Shown here: piece by piece, positions 1-9,255 of the stretch | Layout: each line of letters opens with the position of its first letter | How positions within the stretch are numbered: the first letter of the stretch is position 1 | Source of the DNA: an uncultured Lentibacter sp. | GTDB taxonomy: Bacteria; Pseudomonadota; Alphaproteobacteria; Rhodobacterales; Rhodobacteraceae | DNA length: 64,000 nt | Direction: 5' to 3' | Assembly (NCBI GenBank): GCA_947497495.1 | Contig: CANMGT010000002.1 | Span: 372,001 to 436,000, forward strand | Position numbers and translations under genes: made by a program | Notes under the pieces: generated by a model | What the model saw: the letters and a program-made list of their open reading frames with translations, nothing else | What the model was told of the DNA's origin: nothing | Databases searched by the model: none

Positions 1-1
1 C

Positions 2-46
2 AAGAGTGACAGGGTCAAACGTGCCGGGATAAAGACCAATGCGCAT
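2..46 (-). CDS. coaD: Pantetheine-phosphate adenylyltransferase, N-terminus only (partial at window edge)
   Basis: Only the first 15 codons are in the window. They read MRIGLYPGTFDPVTL, the highly conserved CoaD N-terminus with the nucleotidyltransferase GxFDPxT signature. CoaD transfers AMP from ATP to 4'-phosphopantetheine, the penultimate step of coenzyme A synthesis. The gene runs off the left edge on the minus strand. The CBS-domain gene lies 93 bases upstream on the same strand. The identification rests on a short but very distinctive motif. Confidence 0.85.
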   Translation of the reverse strand, partial: MRIGLYPGTFDPVTL

Positions 47-139
47 AGCGAGCCTCGTGAGGTTGATGGCGTAACATTATTACGCTGCAATGCAATATGT
101 TATCACAAAGCGCAAGCCACGCCCGCCAATAAAAGCACT

Positions 140-574
140 TTAGTGCCCCATGATCATCCCTTGAAGGGCATCTTTTTCCATCGCCAGTTCCTCAAGGCGG
201 GCTTTGACGGCGTCGCCGATGGTGATGATGCCGACAAGCTTCCCGTCATCCACGACAGGCATGTGACGAAAGCGGCCATTGGTCATTTTCTGCAAGACGC
301 TGTCGGCGGTTTCGTCGGTTGTGCAGGAAACCGGGTTGCGCGTCATCAGGTCTGAGACTTTTTCGCTCAGGCAAACCGCCCCGCGCAGCGCCAGTGAACG
401 CACGATGTCGCGCTCCGAAAGGATGCCCTTAACCTTGGTGCCATCCTCGGACACGATCAAACCACCGATGCGCCGTTCGGCCAGAATATTGGCCGCGTCA
501 GCGATCGACTCGCCAGATTTGATCGTAATAACGGGGCCGTCGCCCTTGGATTTCAGAATTTGTTGAACGAGCAT
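140..574 (-). CDS. Two-CBS-domain protein
   Basis: A 144-residue protein made of two tandem CBS motifs: roughly residues 8-65, with GGLIV and GILSERDIVR, and 75-132, with RHMPVVDDGKLVGIITIGD. This is a single Bateman module without an attached catalytic domain. Such proteins bind adenosine nucleotides and act as energy-state sensors for partner proteins. The 'LSERDIVR' block is typical of the stand-alone proteobacterial type. It lies upstream of coaD on the same strand and may be co-transcribed. The partner and ligand cannot be read from sequence. Confidence 0.9.
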   Translation of the reverse strand: MLVQQILKSKGDGPVITIKSGESIADAANILAERRIGGLIVSEDGTKVKGILSERDIVRSLALRGAVCLSEKVSDLMTRNPVSCTTDETADSVLQKMTNGRFRHMPVVDDGKLVGIITIGDAVKARLEELAMEKDALQGMIMGH

Positions 575-619
575 TATAGCCCTCCTTTTTCCTCAGGGTT
601 GCGCGGTGTTGGCCGTCTG

Positions 620-1528
620 TCAAGCGCGGCTTTCCAAACGCGCCACTTCCTGACGCACACCCTCGGCCAGAAGTTGGGCAAATCGCGTCAACCGCGCAAC
701 ACGCTGATCGTCTTCATGGCGGATGAGATAGAAACTGCGCGTCAGGCTGAAGTGGCTCTCCAACACCTTGGAAACCCCTTGCACTGCAGGCAGGGCAAAG
801 TCATGCACCACGCCGACACCACCGCCCTGACGAATAAAGTTTAGCTGCACAGAGGCCGAGTTTGACGCCAACGCCACCCGCTCGAAGGCAGCGCCACTGA
901 GGTAATCAAGTTCGCGGTCATAGATCATCTCGGGGATGTAGCCGACGATGGCGTGGTTTCGCAGGTCATCCAGCGCCGTGATTGGCGGGTGCTGTGCGAG
1001 GTAGCTGTCTGAGGCTGCAAGGTGCAACTTGTAGTCTGTCACCTTTTGCACAACCAGCCGCCCAGCTGTGGGCTGGCTCACCGTCAGCGCCATATCGGCC
1101 TCGCGCTTGGAGAGGTTGAAGATTCGCGGCAGAGCAACAATCTGGATCTCGAGCTCGGGGTTTTGCGCCGCGATGGCGGCACAGACTTGAGGCAGCAGGT
1201 AATTGGCGCTCCCGTCAGGCGCTCCAAGGCGGATCTGGCCGGACAGCTCCCGCCCCTTCCCCCGCATATCGTCATTGGCCTCAAGCATGGTCTGCTCAAG
1301 GCGCACCGCATGGGGCAAGAGCTGCTGCCCCTGCGCTGTCAGCACATAGCCTTGCTGTGATTTGCTGAACAAAACATAGCCCAAAGCCGACTCAAGCCGC
1401 GCGATGCGCCTGCCTACCGTTGCCGGATCCGCCTTGAGCAAGCTGCCCGCCCCAGACAGGGTTTCAGCCCGCGCCACGGCGAGGAAGGTTTTCATATCGT
1501 CCCAGTTTGGTGGCACCGCGCACTCCAT
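620..1528 (-). CDS. LysR-family transcriptional regulator
   Basis: An N-terminal winged helix-turn-helix starts at NWDDMKTFLAVARAETL and is followed by a periplasmic-binding-like effector domain from about residue 90. I chose the ATG at 1528; a longer frame would need a TTG at 1573. It is divergent from mmsA with a 95-base intergenic region, the classical arrangement for a LysR regulator and its target. It is therefore a likely regulator of valine/isobutyrate degradation. The effector is unknown; a pathway intermediate is a reasonable guess. Confidence 0.88.
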   Translation of the reverse strand: MECAVPPNWDDMKTFLAVARAETLSGAGSLLKADPATVGRRIARLESALGYVLFSKSQQGYVLTAQGQQLLPHAVRLEQTMLEANDDMRGKGRELSGQIRLGAPDGSANYLLPQVCAAIAAQNPELEIQIVALPRIFNLSKREADMALTVSQPTAGRLVVQKVTDYKLHLAASDSYLAQHPPITALDDLRNHAIVGYIPEMIYDRELDYLSGAAFERVALASNSASVQLNFIRQGGGVGVVHDFALPAVQGVSKVLESHFSLTRSFYLIRHEDDQRVARLTRFAQLLAEGVRQEVARLESRA

Positions 1529-1574
1529 CTTGCGTTTTTGCAAAACAACCTTTGGTATCCTGCCTCTGTTCAAC

Positions 1575-1584
1575 GCATTAATGC
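1575..1584. promoter_or_regulatory. Palindrome in the LysR-mmsA divergent intergenic region
   Basis: GCATTAATGC is a perfect 10-base palindrome lying 40 bases before mmsA and 47 bases before the LysR start. Its centre contains AT-rich dyad symmetry of the T-N11-A type that LysR proteins bind. It is the best operator candidate in this divergent region, but a 10-base palindrome alone is weak evidence. Confidence 0.35.
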
Positions 1585-1623
1585 AAGGCTAATGTAGGCC
1601 GGAAATCTGAGCTGGAGGATAAG

Positions 1624-3123
1624 ATGCAAGAACTCACACACTACATGAACGGTGAACACGTCAAAGGCACGTCAGGCCGCTTTGCTGATGTTTTCAACCC
1701 CGCGACAGGCGAAGTGCAGGCCAAAGTGCCGCTCGCAAACGCTGACGAGATGGCCAAGGCTGTCGAGATCGCCGCTGCCGCGCAGCCAACCTGGGCCGCA
1801 ACAAACCCACAGCGCCGCGCCCGTGTGATGATGAAGTTCGTTTCACTGCTCAACCGCGACATGGACAAGCTTGCAGAAGCTCTCTCACGCGAGCACGGCA
1901 AAACCCTGCCAGACGCGGCGGGCGACGTGCAGCGCGGCCTTGAAGTTGTCGAATACTGCATCGGCGCGCCCGAGCTTCTGAAGGGCGACTACACCGATGG
2001 CGCTGGCCCCGGCATTGACATGTACTCCATGAAACAGCCCCTCGGTGTGAGCGCGGGCATCACCCCGTTCAACTTCCCGGCGATGATCCCGATGTGGATG
2101 TTTGCCCCTGCGATTGCTTGCGGCAACGCCTTTATCCTTAAGCCAAGCGAGCGCGACCCGTCTGTGCCTTTGATGCTGGCGGAACTCATGGAAGAAGCTG
2201 GCCTGCCAAAAGGAATTCTGCAAGTTGTGAACGGCGACAAGGAAGCCGTTGATGCGATCCTTGACCACCCCGTGATCCAGTCAGTCGGCTTTGTCGGTTC
2301 AACGCCAATTGCCGAATATATCTATGGCCGCGGCTGCTCGAATGGTAAGCGCGTGCAGTGCTTTGGCGGCGCGAAAAACCACATGATCATCATGCCCGAT
2401 GCGGACATGGACCAAGCCGCAGACGCGCTGATCGGCGCGGGCTATGGCGCGGCGGGCGAGCGCTGCATGGCGATCTCGGTTGCTGTACCTGTGGGCGAAG
2501 AAACCGCCGACAAGCTGATCGAAAAGCTGGTGCCACGGATTGAGAAGTTGAAAGTCGGCCCATACACCTCAGGCAACGACGTTGACTACGGCCCTGTTGT
2601 GACATCAGCCGCCAAAGCCAATATCGAGCGCCTCGTACAAACCGGTGTTGACCAAGGCGCCGAACTGGTTGTCGACGGCCGCGACTTTAGCCTGCAAGGC
2701 TACGAAGACGGCTTCTTTGTCGGCCCGCACCTTTTTGACAAGGTGACGCCTGACATGGACATCTACAAATACGAGATCTTCGGTCCGGTTCTGTCCTGCG
2801 TGCGCGCACAGACCTACGAAGAAGCGCTCGGCCTGGCTATGGACCACGAAATGGGCAACGGCACAGCCATTTTCACCCGTGATGGTGACGCCGCGCGCGA
2901 CTTTGCAGCCCGTGTCAACGTCGGCATGATCGGTATCAACGTTCCGATCCCGGTTCCGCTCGCCTACCACACCTTCGGCGGCTGGAAGAAATCAGTCTTC
3001 GGCGATTTGAACCAGCACGGCCCGGATGCGTTCAAGTTCTACACACGCACCAAAACGGTTACGTCGCGCTGGCCTTCGGGCATCAAAGAAGGCGGCGAGT
3101 TTAACTTCAAACCGATGGACTAA
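1624..3123 (+). CDS. mmsA: CoA-acylating methylmalonate-semialdehyde dehydrogenase
   Basis: A 499-residue aldehyde dehydrogenase-fold protein matching MmsA in length. It oxidises (methyl)malonate semialdehyde to propionyl-CoA or acetyl-CoA with NAD and CoA, the last step of valine catabolism. Visible landmarks are the Rossmann segment FVGSTPIAEYIY, the catalytic cysteine in GAAGERCMAISV near residue 284, and the MmsA-typical C-terminal NVPIPVPLAYHTFGGWK. GGAGG-like sequence (GGAGGA) precedes the ATG. The other valine-pathway enzymes lie 2-5 kb downstream on the same strand, and the divergent LysR gene is a likely regulator. Confidence 0.96.
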   Translation: MQELTHYMNGEHVKGTSGRFADVFNPATGEVQAKVPLANADEMAKAVEIAAAAQPTWAATNPQRRARVMMKFVSLLNRDMDKLAEALSREHGKTLPDAAGDVQRGLEVVEYCIGAPELLKGDYTDGAGPGIDMYSMKQPLGVSAGITPFNFPAMIPMWMFAPAIACGNAFILKPSERDPSVPLMLAELMEEAGLPKGILQVVNGDKEAVDAILDHPVIQSVGFVGSTPIAEYIYGRGCSNGKRVQCFGGAKNHMIIMPDADMDQAADALIGAGYGAAGERCMAISVAVPVGEETADKLIEKLVPRIEKLKVGPYTSGNDVDYGPVVTSAAKANIERLVQTGVDQGAELVVDGRDFSLQGYEDGFFVGPHLFDKVTPDMDIYKYEIFGPVLSCVRAQTYEEALGLAMDHEMGNGTAIFTRDGDAARDFAARVNVGMIGINVPIPVPLAYHTFGGWKKSVFGDLNQHGPDAFKFYTRTKTVTSRWPSGIKEGGEFNFKPMD

Positions 3124-3131
3124 AACAACTC

Positions 3132-3158
3132 TGGCCCCCAAGCTTGTTTTGGGGGCCA
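3132..3158 (+). terminator. Hairpin downstream of mmsA
   Basis: A 10-bp perfect stem, TGGCCCCCAA with TTGGGGGCCA, and a 7-base loop begin 9 bases after the mmsA stop. No long T run follows, so it may be a weak terminator or an mRNA-stabilising 3' structure. Confidence 0.6.
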
Positions 3159-3240
3159 TGCTTTGCCGAGTTTTCCTGTAGTCACAGCCAAAAGCGTGCC
3201 ATAAGAGGTTATCTTCGCAATACAACTCGAGGGCGCGCAC

Positions 3241-3705
3241 TTGCCAATAGAAATCCACCGAAGTAAAACGCACGATGCGCTCGTCGTACGATATCTCAAA
3301 GGCAGCACTCTGAACGACGGCACCCAAGCTTTGCACGAGTTTGTGCAACAGAACCCGTCAGAAAACACACCTAAAGTAGTGGTTATCGACGCCACCGATG
3401 CCGTTGTCGAAGACCTCACTTTTGGTAAAGTCTCTGCTGAAGCCTCTAAAAAAATTCCTGATTTGGACAAGCTCATCAATTGCCAGAAAATGGCAATGGT
3501 GGCTCGCAACGATGTGCAGTTTGGCTTCCTGCGCATGTATGAGGTCATAGCCTTTGAAAAAGTTAGCTTTGAAATGGGTGCTTTTAGCAACGATTCAGAT
3601 GCCCTGGACTTTGTCGGACTTCCTTTCACTACAATTGATGCCTTGATCGCCGCCATAGGTAGGGAATTTAACGGTAACTTGCCAGCCGGCCCAGAACTGT
3701 GCTGA
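3241..3705 (+). CDS. SpoIIAA-like (STAS-fold) protein
   Basis: A 154-residue protein starting with TTG after a GAGGG-like site. The layout resembles the small 'SpoIIAA-like' family: a beta-strand start, a central VVVIDATDAVVEDLTF, then MAMVARNDVQFGFLRMYEV, and a C-terminal D/E-rich segment ending in an alpha helix. Related proteins commonly read '(A)IVAPSDxxFGxxRMYE'. The function is unknown. No membrane segment or signal peptide is visible. Its coding sequence is visibly richer in A and T than mmsA and the downstream ligase, and no neighbour explains it, so acquisition is possible. Confidence 0.65.
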   Translation: MPIEIHRSKTHDALVVRYLKGSTLNDGTQALHEFVQQNPSENTPKVVVIDATDAVVEDLTFGKVSAEASKKIPDLDKLINCQKMAMVARNDVQFGFLRMYEVIAFEKVSFEMGAFSNDSDALDFVGLPFTTIDALIAAIGREFNGNLPAGPELC

Positions 3706-3743
3706 ACTGCACACGTGACGCGCCAGCAACATGAGGCCAGACG

Positions 3744-4874
3744 ATGAGCAGCAGCCCAGCCTTTACCATCGGGATCGAGGAAGAATACCTTCTCGTCGAC
3801 AAGGACAGCCTTGATCTGGCCCCTGCCCCTGAGGCGCTCATGGAGCGGTGCGGAGCCGCGCTTGAAGGCCAGTTCAGCCCAGAGTTTCTCAACTGTCAGG
3901 TCGAAATCGGCTCGAAAGTCTGCAAGACGGTCGCCGAAGCGCGCGACGACTTGAAGACACTACGCAGTACCGTGGCGCGCATAGCGGGCGAGTTCAACCT
4001 CGCGCCCATCGCGGCCTCTTGCCATCCGTTCTCAGACTGGCGCGACCAGCATCACACTGACAAAGAGCGCTACAACGAGCTCAAGGCCGACTTGGCAGGC
4101 GTCGTGCGGCGGATGCTGATCTGCGGCATGCACGTGCACGTTGGCATTGACAAGAATGACCAACGCATCGACCTGATGAACCAACTGAGCTATTTCCTGC
4201 CGCACCTTTTAGCACTGAGTTGTTCCTCCCCTTTCTGGCAAGGTGAAGACACGGGGCTTTCAAGCTATCGTCTTACAGTTTTTGACAACCTGCCGCGCAC
4301 GGGCCTGCCGCCCAAACTTGACAGTTGGGGCAGTTTTGAGCGCTCGGTTGAGGCGCTGGTTGATCTTGGCGTGATTGAAGACAGCTCGAAAATCTGGTGG
4401 GACCTGCGGCCCTCCTCTCGCTTTCCGACTATCGAAAACAGGATATGCGATGTCTCGCCGCGCCTTGAAACGAGCCTCACCCTGGCGGCACTGACGCAAG
4501 CCCTGACGCGCATGCTCTGGCGGCTGTCGCAGGGCAACCAGCGCTGGCGTCTTTACGACAATTTCTTGCTGGCTGAAAACCGTTGGCGTGCGCAGCGTTA
4601 TGGGGGCCGTGAAGGGCTGATCGACTTTGGCGCAGGCGAGATCATCCCCTTTGGTGATCTGGTCGAGGAGCTTATCGAGCTTGTTGGCGAAGACGCCCAA
4701 GCACTTGGCTCCGTTGCCGAGGTGGAAAACGCCCGAGCGATTGTTCAGCGCGGCACGGCCGCCGACGAACAGCGCGCAGTATATGTGAACGCACTACAGG
4801 CCGAGCAATCGCAAGAAGCCGCGCTGCGCGATGTCGTCAAACACCTGACCGAAGACTTTCATTTTGACCTCTAA
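3744..4874 (+). CDS. Carboxylate-amine ligase of the YbdK / glutamate-cysteine ligase 2 type
   Basis: A 376-residue ATP-dependent ligase of the GCS2 family. It opens with [13 protein letters not shown], the conserved IG(I/V)EEE metal/ATP-binding start, and carries [11 protein letters not shown] near residue 130, the family's HVHVG signature. Family members have weak glutamate-cysteine ligase activity, and the physiological substrate of YbdK-type enzymes is generally unknown. The gene is followed 18 bases later by a cupredoxin gene, so the two are probably co-transcribed. Confidence 0.9.
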   Translation: MSSSPAFTIGIEEEYLLVDKDSLDLAPAPEALMERCGAALEGQFSPEFLNCQVEIGSKVCKTVAEARDDLKTLRSTVARIAGEFNLAPIAASCHPFSDWRDQHHTDKERYNELKADLAGVVRRMLICGMHVHVGIDKNDQRIDLMNQLSYFLPHLLALSCSSPFWQGEDTGLSSYRLTVFDNLPRTGLPPKLDSWGSFERSVEALVDLGVIEDSSKIWWDLRPSSRFPTIENRICDVSPRLETSLTLAALTQALTRMLWRLSQGNQRWRLYDNFLLAENRWRAQRYGGREGLIDFGAGEIIPFGDLVEELIELVGEDAQALGSVAEVENARAIVQRGTAADEQRAVYVNALQAEQSQEAALRDVVKHLTEDFHFDL

Positions 4875-4892
4875 CCCAAACAGGAGAATGCA

Positions 4893-5222
4893 ATGCCAAC
4901 ACGCCGCTCAGTCTTGAAGGCCACCCTCGCAGCCCCTCTATTGATGGTCGCGGGCACAGGCCAAGCCGCCGCCGCCAGCCACAAAGTCCGCATCCAGTCG
5001 ATGAGTTTCTCACCGTCCAAGCTGAAAGTGAAAGCGGGTGACACCGTTGTGTTTGAAAACCGCGACGCGCTTGAACACACCGCGACAGCCCTTGACGAAA
5101 GCTGGGACACCGGAAATCTGCGCGCGGGCAAGTCAGCCACTATCACCTTCGCAAAGAAAGGCGAGTTCAAGTATTTCTGCCGCTGGCATAAGAACATGCG
5201 TGGTGTCATCATCGTGACGTAG
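4893..5222 (+). CDS. Small periplasmic cupredoxin (amicyanin/pseudoazurin-like)
   Basis: A 109-residue blue-copper protein. The N-terminus TRRSVLKA followed by a hydrophobic stretch to about residue 29 is a short, Tat-like signal peptide. The mature domain keeps the type 1 copper ligands: His62 (EHTAT), then Cys96, His99 and Met102 in FCRWHKNM. It should carry single electrons in the periplasm. Its partner is unknown, since no copper enzyme or dehydrogenase needing it lies adjacent. AGGAG precedes the ATG. Confidence 0.88.
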   Translation: MPTRRSVLKATLAAPLLMVAGTGQAAAASHKVRIQSMSFSPSKLKVKAGDTVVFENRDALEHTATALDESWDTGNLRAGKSATITFAKKGEFKYFCRWHKNMRGVIIVT

Positions 5223-5319
5223 CCACCTGCCGGAGCGCTTGCAGCTCTGCAAAACTCCTGTAAGAATTGAGAATTAAACAAGCGTTCAATTCAGCCCAGT
5301 TGCCGCCAAGGAGCCCCTC

Positions 5320-6465
5320 ATGGATTTCGCACTCACCGAAGAGCAAACACTCATTTTTGACATGGCCAAGGGCTTTGGCGAAGAGCATATCGCGCCTTTC
5401 GCGATGCAATGGGAGCGTGAGGGAACCATCCCGAAAGACCTCTGGCCAAAACTGGCCGAGCTGGGCTTTGGCGGGCTTTATGTGCGCGAAGAAAGCGGCG
5501 GCTCGGGTCTGAGCCGCCTCGACGCGACGCTGGTGTTTGAAGCCTTGGCGATGTCTTGCCCTGCAGTTGGCTCGTTTCTGTCGATCCACAATATGTGCGG
5601 CGGGATGATCGACAAGTTCGGCTCTGAGGAAACCAAGGCCAAGTGGCTTCCTGCCCTATGCAGTATGGAAAAGATCTTCTCCTACTGCCTCACCGAGCCC
5701 GGCTCGGGCTCGGACGCAGCGGCGCTCAAAACCCGCGCGGCAAAGACAAACGAAGGCTATGTGTTAAACGGCACCAAAGCGTTTATCTCCGGCGGAGGCT
5801 ATTCCGACGCCTACGTAACAATGGTGCGCACCGGCGAGGACGGGCCAAAGGGCATCTCGACTGTTGTTGTTGAAGACAGCACAAAAGGCCTCAGCTTTGG
5901 CGCGCTAGAAGACAAGATGGGCTGGCGCGCACAGCCCACGGCGCAAGTGCAGTTTGATGACTGCCTCGTGCCCCACGACAACCGTATCGGCGAGGAAGGC
6001 CGCGGATTTTCCTACGCTATGGCTGGGCTTGATGGCGGGCGGCTCAACATCGCCGCCTCTGCCCTTGGCGGAGCGCAAAATGCTCTCGACTTAACAATGA
6101 CTTACATGGCCGAGCGCAAGGCCTTTGGCAAATCCATCAACCAATTTCAGGCGCTGCAATTCAAACTCGCCGAGTATGAAACGAAACTACAATCGTCGCG
6201 CATTTTCCTGCGTCAAGCGGCTTGGAAGCTCGACAATGGCGCCGCCGACACCTCGAAGTTTTGCGCAATGGCCAAGATGATGGTCACAGACGCGGCTTTT
6301 GACGTGGCCAACGGCTGTTTGCAGCTCCACGGCGGCTATGGCTACCTTGCGGACTACGGCATCGAGAAGATCGTGCGCGATTTGCGCGTACACCAGATCC
6401 TCGAAGGCACCAACGAAATCATGCATATGATCGTCTCGCGCCAGATGATCGCCGACGCCTCATGA
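5320..6465 (+). CDS. Acyl-CoA dehydrogenase, probably isobutyryl-CoA dehydrogenase
   Basis: A 381-residue FAD-dependent acyl-CoA dehydrogenase. It carries the signature CLTEPGSGSDAAAL near residue 128 and LHGGYGYLADYGIEKIVRD near the C-terminus, followed by the likely catalytic glutamate at about 362 in HQILEGTNEI. Position between mmsA and the hydrolase/mmsB genes argues for isobutyryl-CoA to methacrylyl-CoA oxidation in valine degradation. A strong AAGGAG site precedes the ATG. The stop overlaps the next gene's start by 4 bases (ATGA), so the two are translationally coupled. Confidence 0.93.
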   Translation: MDFALTEEQTLIFDMAKGFGEEHIAPFAMQWEREGTIPKDLWPKLAELGFGGLYVREESGGSGLSRLDATLVFEALAMSCPAVGSFLSIHNMCGGMIDKFGSEETKAKWLPALCSMEKIFSYCLTEPGSGSDAAALKTRAAKTNEGYVLNGTKAFISGGGYSDAYVTMVRTGEDGPKGISTVVVEDSTKGLSFGALEDKMGWRAQPTAQVQFDDCLVPHDNRIGEEGRGFSYAMAGLDGGRLNIAASALGGAQNALDLTMTYMAERKAFGKSINQFQALQFKLAEYETKLQSSRIFLRQAAWKLDNGAADTSKFCAMAKMMVTDAAFDVANGCLQLHGGYGYLADYGIEKIVRDLRVHQILEGTNEIMHMIVSRQMIADAS

Positions 6466-7490
6466 GCGACATTCTCGTCAACACCAAAGGCCGCGCCGGG
6501 CGGCTGACCCTCAACCGACCCAAAGCACTCAACGCTGTCACTTATGATATGGTGAAGGCGATTCATACCGCGCTGGAAGACTGGCGCCATGACAACACGG
6601 TTGATCTGGTGATCATCGACGCTGTTGGCGACAAGGCCTTCTCTGCGGGTGGCGATATCGCCGACCTCTATGCAAGCGGAATCGCTGCCGATTACGGCTT
6701 TGGCCAGACATTCTGGCGCGACGAGTATCACATGAATGCCGCCCTGCATGACTATGCAAAACCTATCGTTTCCTTCCTTCAAGGCTTCACGATGGGTGGC
6801 GGTATGGGGGTTGGCTGCCACGGCTCGCACCGTGTTGTCGGCGAGAGTAGCCAGATCGCCATGCCCGAGTGCGGCATCGGCCTTGTGCCTGATGTGGGCG
6901 GCTCGATGATCCTTGCCAACGCGCCGGGCCATTTGGGCGCATATCTCGGCACGACGGGCACGCGAATGAATGCCGCCGACGCTATCTATGCAGGCTTTGC
7001 TGACATGTTCATCAGTGAGGCCAAATGGCCCGTTCTGATCGCCGCGCTTGAAGACGGGGCTGACATCGCTGTGCTCACCGCGGCCAGCACGCCCGCGACC
7101 GGTGGCACATTGTCAGCGCTGCAAGCCGAGATCGACGCCAGCTTTGACACCGTCACTCTACCCGCCCTCGCCCAGAGCCTTGAGGCGCTTGAAACGGAGT
7201 TTGCCGCAAACGCTTTCAGAGCGCTGCGCCGTGGCTCACCACTCGCAATGGCGGTGACGCTCGGGATGATGGCTGACCTTAAGGGCAACACCAACATTCG
7301 CGACGCCCTTGTGCAGGAATACCGCTTCACAGCCCGCGCTATGGAACAAGGCGATTTCCTAGAAGGCGTGCGCGCAGCCATCATCGACAAAGACCGCAAG
7401 CCAAACTGGAAACACAGCATCGAGACCCTGCCAGAAAGCGCCGTTGCGCACATGCGCGCGCCGCTCGGGCCGCTTGAACTCACATTCTGA
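6462..7490 (+). CDS. Enoyl-CoA hydratase/isomerase family, probable 3-hydroxyisobutyryl-CoA hydrolase
   Basis: A 342-residue crotonase-fold protein. FSAGGDIADLY near residue 65 and the oxyanion-hole segment FTMGGGMGVGCHGSHRVV near residue 110 are visible. The long C-terminal extension and the EYRFTARAMEQGDFLEGVRAAIIDKDRKPNW block are typical of 3-hydroxyisobutyryl-CoA hydrolases rather than simple hydratases. It would release free 3-hydroxyisobutyrate, the substrate of MmsB encoded 15 bases downstream. Confidence 0.9.
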   Translation: MSDILVNTKGRAGRLTLNRPKALNAVTYDMVKAIHTALEDWRHDNTVDLVIIDAVGDKAFSAGGDIADLYASGIAADYGFGQTFWRDEYHMNAALHDYAKPIVSFLQGFTMGGGMGVGCHGSHRVVGESSQIAMPECGIGLVPDVGGSMILANAPGHLGAYLGTTGTRMNAADAIYAGFADMFISEAKWPVLIAALEDGADIAVLTAASTPATGGTLSALQAEIDASFDTVTLPALAQSLEALETEFAANAFRALRRGSPLAMAVTLGMMADLKGNTNIRDALVQEYRFTARAMEQGDFLEGVRAAIIDKDRKPNWKHSIETLPESAVAHMRAPLGPLELTF

Positions 7491-7505
7491 ACAAAGGAAC
7501 AGGCC

Positions 7506-8378
7506 ATGAAGATCGGATTTATCGGACTTGGAAATATGGGCGGGCCTATGGCTGCCAACCTCGCGAAAGCGGGCCATGATGTGACGGGCTTTGACATGGC
7601 AGATGTCACGATCCCCGGTGTCAGCATGGCCACTTCGGGCGCTGAGGCGGCTTCGGGGCAGGATGTGGTTATCACCATGCTGCCAAACGGGGCTATCCTG
7701 CGTAGCGTGGCCACGCACGTGTTGCCGGCAATAGCCAAAGGGGCCGCTCTCGTAGACTGTTCGACTGTCGATGTCGACAGCGCGCGCGCCGTAGCCGAGG
7801 ACGCTGCCGCCAAGGGTGTTTTATTCGTCGATGCGCCCGTTTCTGGCGGGGTTGGCGGCGCGGAGGCCGGTACGCTGACATTTATGGCAGGTGGCACAGA
7901 TGAGAGCTTTGCCAAAGCCGCGCCATTGTTTGAAATCATGGGCCAAAAGGCTGTGCATTGCGGCGACGCAGGCGCTGGCCAAGCCGCCAAGATCTGTAAC
8001 AACATGATCCTCGGGATCACCATGATCGGCACCTGTGAAGCCTTCGCGCTGGCAGACAAGCTTGGCCTTGACCGTCAGAAGATGTTTGACGTTGTCAGCA
8101 CTTCATCAGGCTACAGCTGGACAATGAACGCCTATTGCCCAGCCCCCGGCGTTGGCCCCGCCTCACCCGCTGATAACGGCTATAAGCCCGGCTTCGCCGC
8201 CGAGCTGATGCTCAAGGACTTGCGCCTTTCCCAACAGGCCGCCGAAAGCGCTGACGCCGACACACCCCTTGGCCAAGCTGCGATGGCGCTCTACGAGCAG
8301 TTCGTGGAAAGCGAAGACGGGCTCGGGATGGACTTTTCGGCAATGCTGCCACGTTTTGAGAAACGCGGTCGCGGGTGA
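7506..8378 (+). CDS. mmsB: 3-hydroxyisobutyrate dehydrogenase
   Basis: A 290-residue beta-hydroxyacid dehydrogenase that converts 3-hydroxyisobutyrate to methylmalonate semialdehyde with NAD. It has the N-terminal dinucleotide fold GFIGLGNMGGPMA, the substrate-site DAPVSGGVGGAEAGTL near residue 117, and the catalytic lysine in GAGQAAKICNNM near 165. It closes the acd-hydrolase-mmsB operon. Its last 88 bases overlap a minus-strand open frame that continues from the decayed GGDEF gene; that overlap is run-on, not a real gene end. Confidence 0.95.
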   Translation: MKIGFIGLGNMGGPMAANLAKAGHDVTGFDMADVTIPGVSMATSGAEAASGQDVVITMLPNGAILRSVATHVLPAIAKGAALVDCSTVDVDSARAVAEDAAAKGVLFVDAPVSGGVGGAEAGTLTFMAGGTDESFAKAAPLFEIMGQKAVHCGDAGAGQAAKICNNMILGITMIGTCEAFALADKLGLDRQKMFDVVSTSSGYSWTMNAYCPAPGVGPASPADNGYKPGFAAELMLKDLRLSQQAAESADADTPLGQAAMALYEQFVESEDGLGMDFSAMLPRFEKRGRG

Positions 8379-9255
8379 CGCACCCCCAAGGAATGCCGCT
8401 TTAGTTTAGCGCGATACATGCGCTGATCTGCGACTTCCAACATCACGTCAAGGCTGCTTGCCTCTCGAGAGAACTGGCAAGCGCAAATACTGACGCTCGG
8501 TGTGAAAGGCGACTGGCTCCTTGCCCCATTTTCGGACATCGCGCCGTGCATCCGGTGCATAAGCGCTTCAGCGACGACCTGTTGCCAGGCCCCGCGCATA
8601 AGCACGGCAAATTCGCCACCACCCAAGCGCACAACATGGGCTTCAGGGCCACAAGCGTGCTGCAGGTGTTGCGCGACTGCCTTGATCATCTTGTCTCCGG
8701 CGGAATGACCCATACTGTCATTAGTCGTCTTGAGCCCGTCGACACCTATGACAAACAAAAGGGCGGTTTGTTTTCCAAGTCTCGCGCGCTCTAGACAGGC
8801 CAAGGCTTCCTCCTCAAAGGCACGCCTGTTGAGCAAACCTGTCAGCAGATCTTGTGAGGCGCGTCTCACCAGATTTTTACGCGCGTATGTTGGCGGCTGA
8901 TGTCGACAACCGTTGAAACAAACACCTCGGGCGCCCCAAAAACCATCGCGCAATACCTTGACACCAAGCTTTGTCCAAAGTTTATCACCGCTTGATGAAT
9001 AGTAGCGCTTCTTCAGGCTCTAGCTGCCAATCTTGCCAGCAAGTGTTGCTTCAAACAGCGCGCAGCCATCGTCGAGATCACTTTCGACTGTCAGGTCTTG
9101 GACGCTCATTCGCTTCAATCCCTGCGTTTCATACCCCCAAAAAGCCCCAGAGACGGGTTGACGCGTTCAAGACGCCCTTGTGGATCAACGAGCGCCAAGC
9201 CAACTGAAACGTCGTCAAAAACCTCAAACAGCTTTCCGGCTTTCTGAAAAATCAT
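8379..9255 (-). pseudogene. Decayed PAS-GGDEF diguanylate cyclase gene
   Basis: Read from an ATG at 9255, the minus strand encodes a PAS-like start (LFEVFDDVSVGLALVDPQG) that stops at 9115. One frame shift near 9130 restores GYETQGLKRMSVQDLT. An in-frame TAG follows at about 9020, then SLKKRYYSSSGDKLW and LGVKVLRDGFWGA. Another shift near 8935 gives PEVFVSTVVDIS, and a further one returns to a GGDEF domain with DLLTGLLNRR and LGGGEFAVL. The GGDEF motif itself is altered to GGGEF and its natural stop is lost, so the frame runs into mmsB. At least three frame disruptions and one nonsense codon mark it as a pseudogene. Confidence 0.82.

Noticed and set aside
8291..8953. 220-codon minus-strand frame as an intact diguanylate cyclase
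   Set aside because: The PAS part is in other frames, the motif is GGGEF, and the C-terminus runs into mmsB; better read as a pseudogene.
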